Counted from the stretch's first letter, positions 7,493 through 16,929 are shown. The stretch is DNA of 45,801 bases from Bacteroidales bacterium (GCA_029983675.1 JASBYY010000021.1:1-45801); one strand, 5' to 3'. The notes: generated by a model from the letters alone, not told the origin. Translations and numbers: made by a program.

Positions 7493-8546
7493 AGCTCACC
7501 ACCTTCATGTTTCCGCTGACTTTCTGATAGCCTTCAACGATGATGGAATCGCCTTGGTGGAGGCCGTCCTTGACGACAACTCCCTTGCCGGAATATCCCA
7601 TGACTTCAATATGGCGTTTATGCGCCCTGCCTTCCTCCACCACCCAAATAAACTTGCTGTCATCGTCGAGCAACACAATATGACTGGGGATGATGATGCC
7701 TTTGCTGAGTCCCGATTGCAGCGACACTTTACCGATCATGCCGGGGAAAAGCAGGCCATCGTCGTTGTCCAATGCAATTTTCACGTCGTAGCTGTGTGCA
7801 AGGGGTGCCGCCACCATTCCTTTCTCAACCACCTTGCCATGGTACGTCTTATCGTCCAAAGCGGTAACGACGACCGTTGCCTCATCGCCGATTCCAATGT
7901 TTGAAATCTCTTTTTCGGGCACTGCTATCTTTACTGAAACACCTTTTGTATTGATCAGACGGACAACAGGTTGCAAAGGAGAGAGATTGGCTCCCTCCTC
8001 CACATAACGCTTTGCCACCACGCCGGAAAACGGCGCCCTCATCATGCTTTCGTTAATCATATCATTGGCCAAATCGGCACTGGCCTGCGCTTTTTCAAGA
8101 TTGGCCACCATCTCTTTCCATTTGATTTCGGGGATGCTTCCGCTCTCATGCACTTTTTTCAAGCGATTGTAACCGTCCTCCGCCTGCTCCAAGGTCGCGG
8201 CCGCAATACGCTGCGAGTTGACCAGTTCGGAAGCATTCACCTTGGCAAGGAAACCTCCTTTTTCAATCGGGTCGCCCTCCCTCACCTTGATTTGTTCCAA
8301 AACGCCCCCGTACTTGAAGCTCAGCTCAACCGAGCGGCTCTCCTCCACCGTTCCGGCATACGTGTGTGTTACGATTTCAGAAACCGTATCCACCTGCATA
8401 GTCTTGACCGGGACAATGCGCTCCTCCTTGGTGCCTTTTCCCAAACGCTCATTGAGACGGGTCAAAGGATCCTTTTCTGCATCTCCCCTGCAAGCAGCCA
8501 ACAGCAGCGGGAAGAAGATAAACAATATGACTTTTGTTCTTTTCAT
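7482..8546 (-). CDS. RND periplasmic adaptor (membrane-fusion lipoprotein)
   Basis: A 354-residue HlyD/AcrA-type adaptor. The N-terminus has a lipoprotein signal with lipobox LAAC (cysteine at residue 19), so it is predicted to be anchored to the inner membrane. After it come the barrel-sandwich (lipoyl-like) halves split by an alpha-helical hairpin (about residues 90-170, containing GYNRLKKVHESGSIPEIKWK), a beta-barrel domain and a membrane-proximal end (DGLHQGDSIIVEG). It bridges the RND pump and the outer-membrane channel. The gene lies 15 nt past the unknown lipoprotein gene and overlaps the pump gene. Confidence 0.95.
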   Translation of the reverse strand: MKRTKVILFIFFPLLLAACRGDAEKDPLTRLNERLGKGTKEERIVPVKTMQVDTVSEIVTHTYAGTVEESRSVELSFKYGGVLEQIKVREGDPIEKGGFLAKVNASELVNSQRIAAATLEQAEDGYNRLKKVHESGSIPEIKWKEMVANLEKAQASADLANDMINESMMRAPFSGVVAKRYVEEGANLSPLQPVVRLINTKGVSVKIAVPEKEISNIGIGDEATVVVTALDDKTYHGKVVEKGMVAAPLAHSYDVKIALDNDDGLLFPGMIGKVSLQSGLSKGIIIPSHIVLLDDDSKFIWVVEEGRAHKRHIEVMGYSGKGVVVKDGLHQGDSIIVEGYQKVSGNMKVVSYAD

Positions 8547-8561
8547 AATAGACTGTTAATG

Positions 8562-9074
8562 CTAATTTCGCTTGGCCGCCATGGTAATGTCAGTCCCGTA
8601 AATGGTAAAATTCTTGTCCATGATGCAGCAAGTCCCTTCGTAAACCATTCGGACGAGCATAGTGTTCCCGTCATACATGTTTCCTTCGGCATGAACAGTG
8701 ACCTGACTCTCCAAGTCCAAGATCGGGTCAAAGCTGATGATTTGTATCTTTTTCGGGAAATCGGCAAAGCGAATCTTGTCGCCTTCCACACGGGCATGCA
8801 CCACGGTCACCTTGCCGCCCAAGGCGTTCATCACCACAAGGACACTATCGTTTTTCTTATCCAAAGTGGCGATTTCGAGATGACCGATTTCATTGTTCAG
8901 GTTCACTCCGAATGACAAGGGAACGCTATCGTTCTCGGCAACAATTTCGGTAAACATGACACTGCCGCTTGTCTTGTAGGAATAATCGCCCTGAAAAAGC
9001 CCCAAACCTTTCTTTTGGCAGGATGTCAATGCCAACAGGGTCAATAATGCGATGGACAATACACTGTTTTTCAT
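8562..9074 (-). CDS. Unknown lipoprotein within efflux operon
   Basis: A 170-residue protein that I do not assign to a family. It opens with a lipoprotein signal peptide and lipobox LTSC (Cys at residue 19), followed by an all-beta-looking chain with alternating hydrophobic residues and no long helix, suggestive of a small beta-sandwich or lipocalin-like barrel. Its ATG overlaps the tetR stop by 4 nt and the adaptor gene follows after 15 nt, so it is surely co-expressed with the pump. A role in substrate binding, pump assembly or envelope stress sensing is possible but not shown by the sequence. Confidence 0.85.
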   Translation of the reverse strand: MKNSVLSIALLTLLALTSCQKKGLGLFQGDYSYKTSGSVMFTEIVAENDSVPLSFGVNLNNEIGHLEIATLDKKNDSVLVVMNALGGKVTVVHARVEGDKIRFADFPKKIQIISFDPILDLESQVTVHAEGNMYDGNTMLVRMVYEGTCCIMDKNFTIYGTDITMAAKRN

Positions 9075-9712
9075 GGTATGCTGTACTTTTGATTGTCATT
9101 CGTTACGGTCATTCCGCCCGCCATGGTATTCAAAATGATGATGATCATGTTTTCGTAGGTCGGCTTGCAATTGAGATAGTCGTTTTTGGCGAAGAAATGA
9201 AGTTCCAGACCTTTGGGGATCATTTGAAGCATATCGGCAAACGCCTCGGGCCGGATATCTGAATTGAGCACCTGAGCGGTTGTCCACTCGTCACAGATGC
9301 GCACAAAGTAATTCCACTCCCACTTGTCGAAATCCGAACGGATGCTCTGAACCTCTTTCGTAACCGCATCGCTGGAATCCAAATACCGGGTTGCAAACGT
9401 TTGCTTATACATAGAAGCCTTATCGATCAGTTCCATGCGTTGCAACAAGTATTGAATGACCTGTTTAGTCTCTTCGCCCCGCTGCGCATATCGTTTGCGG
9501 ATCTCCATCAACCCTGTTTTAATCGCCGCAAATTCACGAACGACAATGGCTTTATAAATATCGAGCTTGCCTTTGAAATTATAATAGATCGACCCCTTGG
9601 CCTTGTGCGCCTGCCTTGCAATATCATCAATGCAGGTCTTGTCGTAGCCATACTTCTCAAACAATTTCACGGCCACCTCCAAAATTTCATTTTTCGTGTT
9701 GCTTTCTTTCAT
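9071..9712 (-). CDS. TetR/AcrR-family transcriptional regulator
   Basis: About 213 residues. The N-terminal part (TKNEILEVAVKLFEKYGYDK, then IDDIARQAHKAKGSIYYNFK) is the classic TetR helix-turn-helix with the YYNF recognition-helix end. The rest is helical and should bind a ligand and dimerise. I use the ATG at 9712; an in-frame TTG at 9727 is less likely. It is the first gene of the efflux operon, 4 nt overlapping the next gene, so it probably represses its own promoter at 9778-9785 and thereby the pump. The ligand is unknown. Confidence 0.93.
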   Translation of the reverse strand: MKESNTKNEILEVAVKLFEKYGYDKTCIDDIARQAHKAKGSIYYNFKGKLDIYKAIVVREFAAIKTGLMEIRKRYAQRGEETKQVIQYLLQRMELIDKASMYKQTFATRYLDSSDAVTKEVQSIRSDFDKWEWNYFVRICDEWTTAQVLNSDIRPEAFADMLQMIPKGLELHFFAKNDYLNCKPTYENMIIIILNTMAGGMTVTNDNQKYSIP

Positions 9713-9777
9713 TTTGGTCCTATTCAATAACAGCGTGACGACTTTTTAGATCATTAGACTGTTTTCGTTTTTCGGTG

Positions 9778-9785
9778 CAAAAGTA
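9778..9785 (-). promoter_or_regulatory. -7 promoter box of the tetR-efflux operon
   Basis: The minus strand reads TACTTTTG, an exact TAnnTTTG match, 66 bp upstream of the tetR ATG. Just upstream lies GTTGCAAC (about 9802-9809), a perfect 8-bp palindrome at the -33 position that is a candidate part of the regulator's operator. Confidence 0.6.
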
Positions 9786-9985
9786 AACAGGAAACATGAA
9801 CGTTGCAACATTTTTTTACTTTTTTATTGAATTTTGTAAAAAAGCACACTTCCTCTATTGATTTTCTCCTATCAATATTCATATTAAAGTGCTAAAAATC
9901 AATAAAAACACAATAGGTTACACTTTGAATTCATTCCTCACGGAATCAACATCAACATCTTTCCTTGCCTTATTAGTGTCGACGG

Positions 9986-10001
9986 CAGGATTTTCTTCCT
10001 G
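9986..10001 (-). terminator. Weak hairpin after the flippase gene
   Basis: CAGGA (9986-9990) pairs with TCCTG (9997-10001) around a 6-nt loop, directly beyond the flippase stop on the minus strand. The stem is short and no clear T-tract follows, so termination is only a guess. Confidence 0.25.
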
Positions 10002-10002
10002 A

Positions 10003-11529
10003 TTAACGGACATGAATATCTCTCAGCAATCTATCAATCAAATCATTGACCTGTTCAGAAATCCCGATGCGGTAAGTGACATAGATGCCGAGAAGGAAGA
10101 AAAGCAAGGTTTTTACCATTGCATTGAGTGCTGCTGAAAGCCACAGTGGCTGAAAAGCATTGAGAATCAACGGTTCAATGGTTTGCGACCACAGGAAATC
10201 GAGCATAAAAAGGCTTGCGACCACCAGGAATATCCACAAATGCCTACGCGACAACACTTTGATTTTCACCTTAATACGCACAAACAACAGCATGGGTGAA
10301 TAATACATTATGAAAGCCAGCAACGAAGCCATTGCCGATCCTTGCATTCCCCATCGGGGCACAAGGATATTATTCAGCACAATGGACACCGTTATCAGGA
10401 CCACGGTAAAAGCCAGCGACCAGTAATAATACTTCGAATACCCCAGCGCCGTTCCCCCAATACTCATGGTGGAATTGAACAATTTGCCGAGAGCAAGGAT
10501 GAAAAACACCCATTTTCCTGCGCTATAACTTGCTCCATTGGGCAGCAAGAGGTACACAAAGTCAATATTAATCCAGATGAGGAAAAAGAGAAACAGTCCG
10601 GCCATGAACTGATGCAACGACACGCTACGCGCCAGCGTGTTGGCCGATACTATATCGTTGTTTTTAAATGACTCGGAGATGGCGGGGCGTGAAATGCTGC
10701 CCAATGAACGATAGGGTATTTCTATCATATTGGCCATGTATTGCGCTATGGTATTGATACCGGTAAACACCAGCCCCATTTCAGCAGTGATAAAAAACGT
10801 ATTGAGCATCGGGACAACAATGGTCGTCAGGGATGAGAGTATCAAAAACAAAGTATAAAAGGTGAAATCACGACGCAACCAGGGAGACACATAGCTCCTC
10901 TTGGTGCGAAAGGAAACCCTTTTCAATGAAAACAAATAAATGATATTGAGCAGCGTGGCCACCAGATATACAAGGCACAAGCCTATCACCATGCTGTTCA
11001 GCGGGATGACCCCTAAGGCAAACAACAAGTAATCCACCAGTGTCATCAAACGGACGCCGACCTCACGGATGAACTTCGGCACCACAATGCGCATCAACAG
11101 GTTGGAATTGGTCTCAAAAACCGACAGATACAACATGAAAAACGCCATCGGAAAGACGAAATACATGTAATCGACAAAGAGTTTCGACTGCTTCGAGAAA
11201 TATTGGACCAACGGTGTTTTGAAGATGAAGAACACAAGGGTAAACAGCACAAAACCAACAATCGGCAATATCAGCGTCCACCCGAAGAAGCCGTTATCAC
11301 GGTTTTTCTCATCTTTGAAATACGGATAATAGCGCATGGCCGACGAATTAGTGCCCAACTGCGCCAATGTTGACAACAGAATGGCCGAGTCAACAAGCAC
11401 TTTGGTCAACCCGACCTGCTCGGTGGTGAAATACTTGGTGAGCACAAAAAAGGTGGTGAAGATGCCCACTGCCACACCAATATAATTCATCACCGTACCT
11501 TTAATGCTCTGCCGGATTACTACGCCCAT
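10003..11529 (-). CDS. Polysaccharide flippase, MATE fold (Wzx-like)
   Basis: A 508-residue polytopic membrane protein with about 12-14 hydrophobic helices, opening with the pattern usual in the polysaccharide biosynthesis/MATE-fold group (RQSIKGTVMNYIGVAVGIFT, then a helix with TEQVGLTKVLVDSA). It would flip undecaprenyl-linked oligosaccharides, or a similar lipid-linked substrate, across the inner membrane. No glycosyltransferases sit next to it, so the substrate is unknown. Its ATG overlaps the end of the YihY-family gene by 10 nt, so the two are co-translated. The assignment to the superfamily is firm; the Wzx role is inference. Confidence 0.85.
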   Translation of the reverse strand: MGVVIRQSIKGTVMNYIGVAVGIFTTFFVLTKYFTTEQVGLTKVLVDSAILLSTLAQLGTNSSAMRYYPYFKDEKNRDNGFFGWTLILPIVGFVLFTLVFFIFKTPLVQYFSKQSKLFVDYMYFVFPMAFFMLYLSVFETNSNLLMRIVVPKFIREVGVRLMTLVDYLLFALGVIPLNSMVIGLCLVYLVATLLNIIYLFSLKRVSFRTKRSYVSPWLRRDFTFYTLFLILSSLTTIVVPMLNTFFITAEMGLVFTGINTIAQYMANMIEIPYRSLGSISRPAISESFKNNDIVSANTLARSVSLHQFMAGLFLFFLIWINIDFVYLLLPNGASYSAGKWVFFILALGKLFNSTMSIGGTALGYSKYYYWSLAFTVVLITVSIVLNNILVPRWGMQGSAMASLLAFIMYYSPMLLFVRIKVKIKVLSRRHLWIFLVVASLFMLDFLWSQTIEPLILNAFQPLWLSAALNAMVKTLLFFLLGIYVTYRIGISEQVNDLIDRLLRDIHVR

Positions 11530-12575
11530 GATCCTTTGTTTTTAGTATTATCGAATGTATCAACATTTTTTTTGCTTCGATCCTCAGGTACAACGCCATT
11601 GGAAGAATCCGCGGCACGCACATGAGCACTTTCCCGGACAGAAAGATGGTATATACTGTTATTCAATTCGTTACCCGTCAATATGACTATGGCAAGAATC
11701 CACAGCCACATCAAAAAGACAATCAAAGTCCCTATGGAACCATACAGTGCATTGTAACGTGAAAAGTTGGAAATGTAGATGTTGAACCCTACCGTAGCGA
11801 GAATAAACAGTCCCGTTGACAACAAAGTTCCGGGCGTGAACAGCTTGAAGCGTTTTTGACTTTTGTTGCCAAAGAAATAAAGCAGCGACACGCTCAGCAT
11901 GAGATTGAAGACGGAAAGCAGCCAACGCACCGCATTCAATGCCCACAAGCCAAACTGATGTGTCACGATTTCCTTGCGCTCGAGGATACCCAGCGGGATA
12001 TTGCCGAACGTAATCAAGGCAATGGACATAAATATGAGCATACCGAGTATGACAAGGAGAATCAGCGAGTAAAAGCGCTGTTTGATCCAGCCATAACTGC
12101 GATAGTCCATATAGGCATTTTTGAAGCCGTTGAAAATCGCCGACACGCCGCTCGAGCCAAACCAAAGACACAAAACCACACTCAACGAAAGCAGTCCGCC
12201 GTGTGGCTGGTTCATAATGCCATTGATGGTATCGACCAAAAAGTCGAAAGCTCCCGAAGGCAAAAGGAACTCCTTCAACAACCCGAGAATCTGCTCATAG
12301 AGATACGGTATGGGGATATACGGAATCAAGGTGAAGAAAAACAGAATCAACGGAAACAAGGCAAGAAAGAAGTTGAACGCCACGGCTGCGGCACGATCGA
12401 CCAAACGGCCCTTGGTGAAACTGTTCAAGAAGAACACCAGCACATCGTACAAAGGCATTCCTCCAAACCCGGGCAACACGAGAATGCGAAGATAGTTCTT
12501 CAGCTTTTCGGAGGTGCGATGCCCAAAGACCTTGCACTTGGCGACAATCGATGTTATGGTTCTCTTAATGGTCAC
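11520..12575 (-). CDS. YihY/BrkB-family inner-membrane protein
   Basis: A 351-residue protein of the YihY/BrkB (formerly called RNase BN-like) family. Family features seen are the early DRAAAVAFNFFLALFPLILF-type segment (about residues 60-80), several further membrane helices, and the conserved YGSIGTLIVFLMWLW ending before a last helix with GNELN. A charged C-terminal tail of about 40 residues follows. The start is a GTG; the next in-frame ATG would cut off the first helix. The molecular function of the family is not settled, with envelope or lipid-related transport suggested. It is co-transcribed with the flippase. Confidence 0.88.
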   Translation of the reverse strand: MTIKRTITSIVAKCKVFGHRTSEKLKNYLRILVLPGFGGMPLYDVLVFFLNSFTKGRLVDRAAAVAFNFFLALFPLILFFFTLIPYIPIPYLYEQILGLLKEFLLPSGAFDFLVDTINGIMNQPHGGLLSLSVVLCLWFGSSGVSAIFNGFKNAYMDYRSYGWIKQRFYSLILLVILGMLIFMSIALITFGNIPLGILERKEIVTHQFGLWALNAVRWLLSVFNLMLSVSLLYFFGNKSQKRFKLFTPGTLLSTGLFILATVGFNIYISNFSRYNALYGSIGTLIVFLMWLWILAIVILTGNELNNSIYHLSVRESAHVRAADSSNGVVPEDRSKKNVDTFDNTKNKGSWA

Positions 12576-12785
12576 TTGACAATGATTACTTCAAAACTGC
12601 AAACATACCGAAAAACAATAAAGCCGCGCTATCACAACATCAAACAACCGCGTTATCATCATTTTACATGACTCAGCATTCCAACACCATTCCTTTTCTT
12701 GCAAAATGCAACAGCTCACCGGCGACTTCCCGAACATAGTATTGCCACCTTGCATAGTCGGCAACGCATGCATAGTTAAACGGTG

Positions 12786-12793
12786 CAAAAATA
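12786..12793 (-). promoter_or_regulatory. Candidate -7 box for the YihY-flippase pair
   Basis: The minus strand reads TATTTTTG, matching TAnnTTTG, but it lies about 210 bp upstream of the GTG at 12575, implying a long leader. No other good match lies closer. Low confidence. Confidence 0.35.
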
Positions 12794-12861
12794 ATTGAAA
12801 TAATGTCATGTCGTCATTTTCATCCCCAATTCGGGATAAAATGCGTAATTTAGCGCGTTCA

Positions 12862-13293
12862 ATGAAAAACAATATGAACGGAGAAACCATCATGCACGAA
12901 GGAGTCGTCACCCGTGTTGGCGAAGAAGATATTGAGGTAAAGATACTATCGAAAAGCGCTTGCGCCGCTTGTCACGCAAAAGGCGCTTGCAACCTCAGCG
13001 ACATGACAGAAAAAACGCTGGTCGTGCCGCGCAACAAGGCTCAAGACTTCCAGTCGATGCAGAAAGTCAACATCAAGATGACCATGAAGCAGGCCGGACA
13101 AGCCGTCGTACTGGCCTACGTGGTTCCGTTCTGCATTCTTGTCACCGTACTGCTTGTACTCCTTTCCTTACACGTTGACGAAGGGCTTTCCGCCCTGATC
13201 AGTCTCGCCGCCCTTATCCCCTATTATTTGATATTGTCAAAATGCCGCAAACATCTTAAGAAAAAGTTCCGTTACGAAGTGGAAGCAATGTAA
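12862..13293 (+). CDS. rseC: RseC/MucC-family positive regulator of Rnf/SoxR reduction
   Basis: About 143 residues. The N-terminal cytosolic part has the family's cysteine motif in SACAACHAKGAC (C-x2-C-x5-C), then a stretch KTLVVPRNKA, then two membrane helices (about residues 72-115). RseC/MucC proteins accompany Rnf clusters in Bacteroidota and are linked to SoxR reduction or Rnf function; the exact task is not settled. The start is uncertain: ATGs at 12808, 12841, 12862 and 12874 are in frame. A weak -7 box (TAATTTAG, 12846-12853) favours 12862 or 12874. The rnf operon follows after 347 bp with its own promoter. Confidence 0.88.
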   Translation: MKNNMNGETIMHEGVVTRVGEEDIEVKILSKSACAACHAKGACNLSDMTEKTLVVPRNKAQDFQSMQKVNIKMTMKQAGQAVVLAYVVPFCILVTVLLVLLSLHVDEGLSALISLAALIPYYLILSKCRKHLKKKFRYEVEAM

Positions 13294-13640
13294 GGAACAA
13301 AAATCAGAATAAAATCATGGCGGTTGACCAGCCTCCATTTTTGGTCTCGACACAAAGCCAAGATTGCCGCTTCTTTTCTGACTTTTTCACATTTCAAATC
13401 CCGTCGGTTTCCTTCTGCTCAACCCGATTTTTTGACTTTTTTTGTGAATGATGACGAAGCATTGCATGTCTTTTTCTTGGTTGATTTTCAACGAGTACGA
13501 CACTTAACAGAAAAAAAAGAGACGAAAATTATTGCAGAGAAAACAAGAATCCGTACTTTTGTAGAATTAATTCACCGCCACCGTTCCGAAAAAGTGACAG
13601 GAACGTCATGGCGTAAAACTAACTCAAAAACATTTTCAAA
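13294..13640 (+). promoter_or_regulatory. rnf promoter and leader region
   Basis: A 347-bp gap with no credible gene; the 106-codon frame at 13324-13644 runs across the promoter and has no domain. At 13554-13561 stands TACTTTTG, a perfect -7 box, with ATTG at 13531-13534 giving the ideal 19-bp spacing to the -33 element. Transcription should begin near 13568, leaving a leader of about 70 nt. The leader can fold CGTTCC (13582-13587) with GGAACG (13600-13605). No known riboswitch was recognised. Confidence 0.65.
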
Positions 13641-14546
13641 GTGAACAACATTCTAATTGTTTCCCTACTTGTATTAGGAGTTTTAGGAGGCGTTCTGGCT
13701 GTGATTCTCTATTTTGTGGCTCAGAAGTTCAAGGTAGAGGAAAACCCTCTGATTGAGGAAGTTGAGTCACATCTTGCCGGGGCAAACTGTGGTGGATGCG
13801 GCTTTGCCGGATGCCATAATTTTGCCGAGGCTTGTGTGAAAGCCGCTGCGGAAAAGCACAGCCTCTCAGGGCTGTACTGCCCCAGCTCCAATATGCAAGA
13901 AGTGGCCGATGTGCTGAAACTCAGCGTTGAAGCGTCAGAGCCAAAGATTGCGGTTTTACGCTGCAATGGCTCCTGCGAAAATTCGCCTGCCAAGGTTCAT
14001 TATGAAGGTGCTGACATTTGTGCATTTGCCAACACGCTTTACGCCGGAAAAGGTGGCTGCTCGAAAGGCTGTCTTGGACTGGGCGACTGTGTCAAGAAAT
14101 GTCCCTTCGATGCGCTGCATTTAGACCCTGTCACCGGGCTTCCCGCGGTGGATCCGGACAAGTGCGTGGCTTGCGGAGCCTGTGTCAAGGCCTGCCCGCG
14201 CGGTTTGTTCGAAATCCGCCCGCGCGGCAAGAACGACCGCCGTGTCTATGTCTGCTGCTCGAACACCGACAAGGGCGCCATCACGATGAAGAGTTGTAAG
14301 GTAGGTTGCATCGCCTGCCAGAAATGCTTCAAGACCTGCCCGTTCGAAGCCATCGAAATGCGAGGCAACCTCGCCTACATCGACCCGACCAAGTGCAAGT
14401 CGTGCCGCAAATGCGTTGAGGTCTGCCCTCGCGGCACCATCTGGGAAGTCAACTTTCCGCCTCGTAAGCCGAAAGTAGAGGCTGCCGAAAGCGCCAAACC
14501 CATCAATGTCACACCTGAATCAATAGAAATCAAAGCTACAGTATGA
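13641..14546 (+). CDS. rnfB: Rnf complex subunit B (iron-sulfur protein)
   Basis: A 301-residue subunit starting at GTG. An N-terminal membrane helix (residues 2-26) is followed by the Fe-S domain with CGGCGFAGCHNFAEAC (about 51-66), then ferredoxin-type domains: a four-cysteine set around CVKKCP, CVACGACVKACP (about 180-191) and, after a CCSN segment, CIACQKCFKTCP and CKSCRKCVEVCP (about 220-265). It receives electrons from reduced ferredoxin and passes them into the membrane complex. It is the first gene of rnfBCDGEA and overlaps rnfC by 4 nt (ATGA). The C-terminal tail is slightly extended and Ala/Lys-rich. Confidence 0.97.
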   Translation: MNNILIVSLLVLGVLGGVLAVILYFVAQKFKVEENPLIEEVESHLAGANCGGCGFAGCHNFAEACVKAAAEKHSLSGLYCPSSNMQEVADVLKLSVEASEPKIAVLRCNGSCENSPAKVHYEGADICAFANTLYAGKGGCSKGCLGLGDCVKKCPFDALHLDPVTGLPAVDPDKCVACGACVKACPRGLFEIRPRGKNDRRVYVCCSNTDKGAITMKSCKVGCIACQKCFKTCPFEAIEMRGNLAYIDPTKCKSCRKCVEVCPRGTIWEVNFPPRKPKVEAAESAKPINVTPESIEIKATV

Positions 14547-15895
14547 ATCCACTAAAGACTTTTCCGAAAGGTGGCGTTCATCCGAAAGAAAACAAACTTT
14601 CGGCCAATGAGCCAATCATAAATATCCCTCTGCCCAAACAGATCATCGTCCCGATGGGCCAATGCCTTGGCGCTCCAGCCGATTGCATCGTGCAAAAAGG
14701 CGACACGGTCAAGACCGGTCAACTTATCGGAACCGCCAAGGGCTTTGTTTCGGCCAATGTACACTCACCCGCGACAGGAACGGTGGCCAAGGTTGACACC
14801 GTCATGGACCACACCGGCTATTACAAGCCCGCCGTGTTCATTAATGTTGAGGACGATCAATGGGCCGACGGCATCGACACCACTGACGAGCTGCTGACAG
14901 AAATCAAATTAGATTCAAAGGAAATCATCGACCGCATCAAGGAATGCGGCATTGTAGGTATGGGAGGCGCCACCTTCCCCACCCACATCAAATTGATGAT
15001 TCCTGAAGGCAAGAAAGCTGAATATGTGATTATTAACGCTGCGGAATGCGAGCCTTACCTGACTTGCGACAACCGCCTGCTGCTTGAGAAGACCCAGGAA
15101 TTTCTCATGGGTGTTAAAATCGTCATGAAAGCGGTGAACGCTGATAAGGGCGTCGTCGGCATCGAGAAGAACAAGGCATCTGCCATCGAGCTTCTTGACA
15201 AGACCATTGCCAGCAACCCTGAATTGTATGCCGGCATCATGGTGCAGCCGCTGAAAACCAAGTACCCGCAAGGTGGTGAAAAACAAATCATCAAAGCCAT
15301 CACGGGGCGCGAGGTGCCATCCGGCAAGCTCCCCATCGAGACCGGTTGCGTCGTGGTGAACGTCAGTTCTTCATTCGCCATTTACGAAGCGGTTCAAAAA
15401 CACAAACCGCTGATTGACCGTATCGTTACCGTCACAGGGCTTTCGGTGAAAAAACCGTCGAATTTCAAGGTGCGCTTCGGAACGCCCGCCAACCTGCTCA
15501 TCGATGAGGCCGGTGGCTTACCCGAAAACACCACGAACATCATCAATGGCGGTCCCATGATGGGAAAATCGGTGTCCGTTACTGACTTCCCCGTCATCAA
15601 AGGCACCTCAGGCATCCTGCTGATGAGCGACAAGGAAGCGCAGCCGCGCAACACCACCAACTGCATCCGATGCGGCAAGTGCATGTCGGTATGTCCCATG
15701 GGCTTGGAGCCTTATCTGCTCAACCGCGAAGCCAAGTTCGACCTGTTCGACGAGACCGAAAAGCACCACATCATGGATTGCATTGAATGCGGCTCCTGCG
15801 AATTTACCTGCCCCGCCAACATCCCCTTGCTTGACTATATCCGTTACGGCAAGGCCAGAACCGGCGCCATCATCCGTTCACGTAATCAGAAATAA
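14543..15895 (+). CDS. rnfC: Rnf complex subunit C (NADH/FMN and Fe-S subunit)
   Basis: A 450-residue peripheral subunit. It opens with the RnfC N-terminal domain (GGVHPKENK), then the Complex I 51-kDa-like fold with the nucleotide/FMN-site glycine-rich segment GMGGATFPTHIKL (about residues 136-148), a SLBB-type region, and two [4Fe-4S] motifs, CIRCGKCMSVCP (about 374-385) and CIECGSCEFTCP (about 413-424). It is the site where NAD+ is reduced. It starts within the rnfB stop and is followed by rnfD after 9 nt. Confidence 0.97.
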   Translation: MNPLKTFPKGGVHPKENKLSANEPIINIPLPKQIIVPMGQCLGAPADCIVQKGDTVKTGQLIGTAKGFVSANVHSPATGTVAKVDTVMDHTGYYKPAVFINVEDDQWADGIDTTDELLTEIKLDSKEIIDRIKECGIVGMGGATFPTHIKLMIPEGKKAEYVIINAAECEPYLTCDNRLLLEKTQEFLMGVKIVMKAVNADKGVVGIEKNKASAIELLDKTIASNPELYAGIMVQPLKTKYPQGGEKQIIKAITGREVPSGKLPIETGCVVVNVSSSFAIYEAVQKHKPLIDRIVTVTGLSVKKPSNFKVRFGTPANLLIDEAGGLPENTTNIINGGPMMGKSVSVTDFPVIKGTSGILLMSDKEAQPRNTTNCIRCGKCMSVCPMGLEPYLLNREAKFDLFDETEKHHIMDCIECGSCEFTCPANIPLLDYIRYGKARTGAIIRSRNQK

Positions 15896-15904
15896 CACAA
15901 GACT

Positions 15905-16906
15905 ATGAATCAGTTTACCATATCAGGCTCCCCGCATGTCCACGGGAGCGAAAGCACCAAGAAGATCATGATCAGCGTCATCATCGCGCTGCTGCCTGCT
16001 TTTCTGGCCGCCATTTATTTTTTCGGATGGAACGCCATTCGGGTAACCGTTCTTTCTGTTGCCGTCTGCGTATTGGCTGAATGGCTCATCCAGAAGTTTC
16101 TCATCAAAGGTCCTGTCACTATCAGTGATGGTTCTGCCGTTGTCACCGGCATGTTGCTGGCTTTCAACGTGCCGTCCAACCTGCCTTGGTGGATGGTGGT
16201 GGTAGGAGCACTCGTCGCCATCGGCATTGGCAAGATGTCATTTGGCGGTCTGGGCAAGAACCCATTCAATCCGGCTTTGGTAGGACGTGTGTTCATGTTG
16301 GTATCCTTCCCCACTGCCATGACGACATGGCCTACGACCCATCCGCTGTTTGGCACTGCCGTTACCGACGCCATCACCGGCCCTACGCCATTGAGTGTTC
16401 TCAAGGAGAGTGTCAAAGGCGGCATGAGCATTGACCAGATTCTCGCCTCACCCGACATGCCTCGGTTTGTCGATCAGATATTGGGCAATCGTGGTGGTGC
16501 TTTCGGCGAAATGTGTGTCATCGCCCTGCTGTTGGGCGGCCTGTTTCTCATCATCCGCAAAGTCATCGACTGGCAGACCCCTGTCGTCATCTTGGCAACA
16601 GTGTTCGTCTTTACCGGCATCTGTCACCTTGTCAATCCCGAAATGTATGTCAACCCGATTTTCCACTTGGTAAGCGGTGGATTGATATTGGGCGCTTTCT
16701 TCATGGCTACTGACATGGCGACATCGCCAATGACCATCACGGGCAAAATCATCTTTGCCGTCGGCATCGGTGTCATCACCGTGGTCATCCGACTTTGGGG
16801 TGCCTATCCGGAAGGCGTTTCTTTCGCCATCCTGATCATGAACGCCTTCACGCCATTGATTAACAAGGGATTTAAGCCGAAGCGATTTGGCGTTGTCAAA
16901 CAGTAA
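15905..16906 (+). CDS. rnfD: Rnf complex subunit D (membrane flavoprotein)
   Basis: A 333-residue integral membrane protein of the RnfD/NqrB family with about nine helices. The segment DAITGPTPLSVL (from residue 155) holds T161, at the place where RnfD/NqrB carry covalently bound FMN; the usual SGAT is here TGPT. The family motif GKNPFNPALVGRVFM is present at about 117-131. It takes part in electron transfer and ion translocation with RnfA, E and G. A 23-nt gap separates it from rnfG. Confidence 0.96.
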   Translation: MNQFTISGSPHVHGSESTKKIMISVIIALLPAFLAAIYFFGWNAIRVTVLSVAVCVLAEWLIQKFLIKGPVTISDGSAVVTGMLLAFNVPSNLPWWMVVVGALVAIGIGKMSFGGLGKNPFNPALVGRVFMLVSFPTAMTTWPTTHPLFGTAVTDAITGPTPLSVLKESVKGGMSIDQILASPDMPRFVDQILGNRGGAFGEMCVIALLLGGLFLIIRKVIDWQTPVVILATVFVFTGICHLVNPEMYVNPIFHLVSGGLILGAFFMATDMATSPMTITGKIIFAVGIGVITVVIRLWGAYPEGVSFAILIMNAFTPLINKGFKPKRFGVVKQ

Positions 16907-16929
16907 GTTACATGTAAAAACATTGTATC

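Noticed and set aside
12591..12911. 106-codon minus-strand frame between YihY and rseC
   Set aside because: It overlaps rseC, crosses both promoter candidates and has no recognisable domain.
13324..13644. 106-codon frame upstream of rnfB
   Set aside because: It runs through the perfect rnf promoter (13531-13561) and into rnfB; the protein looks random.
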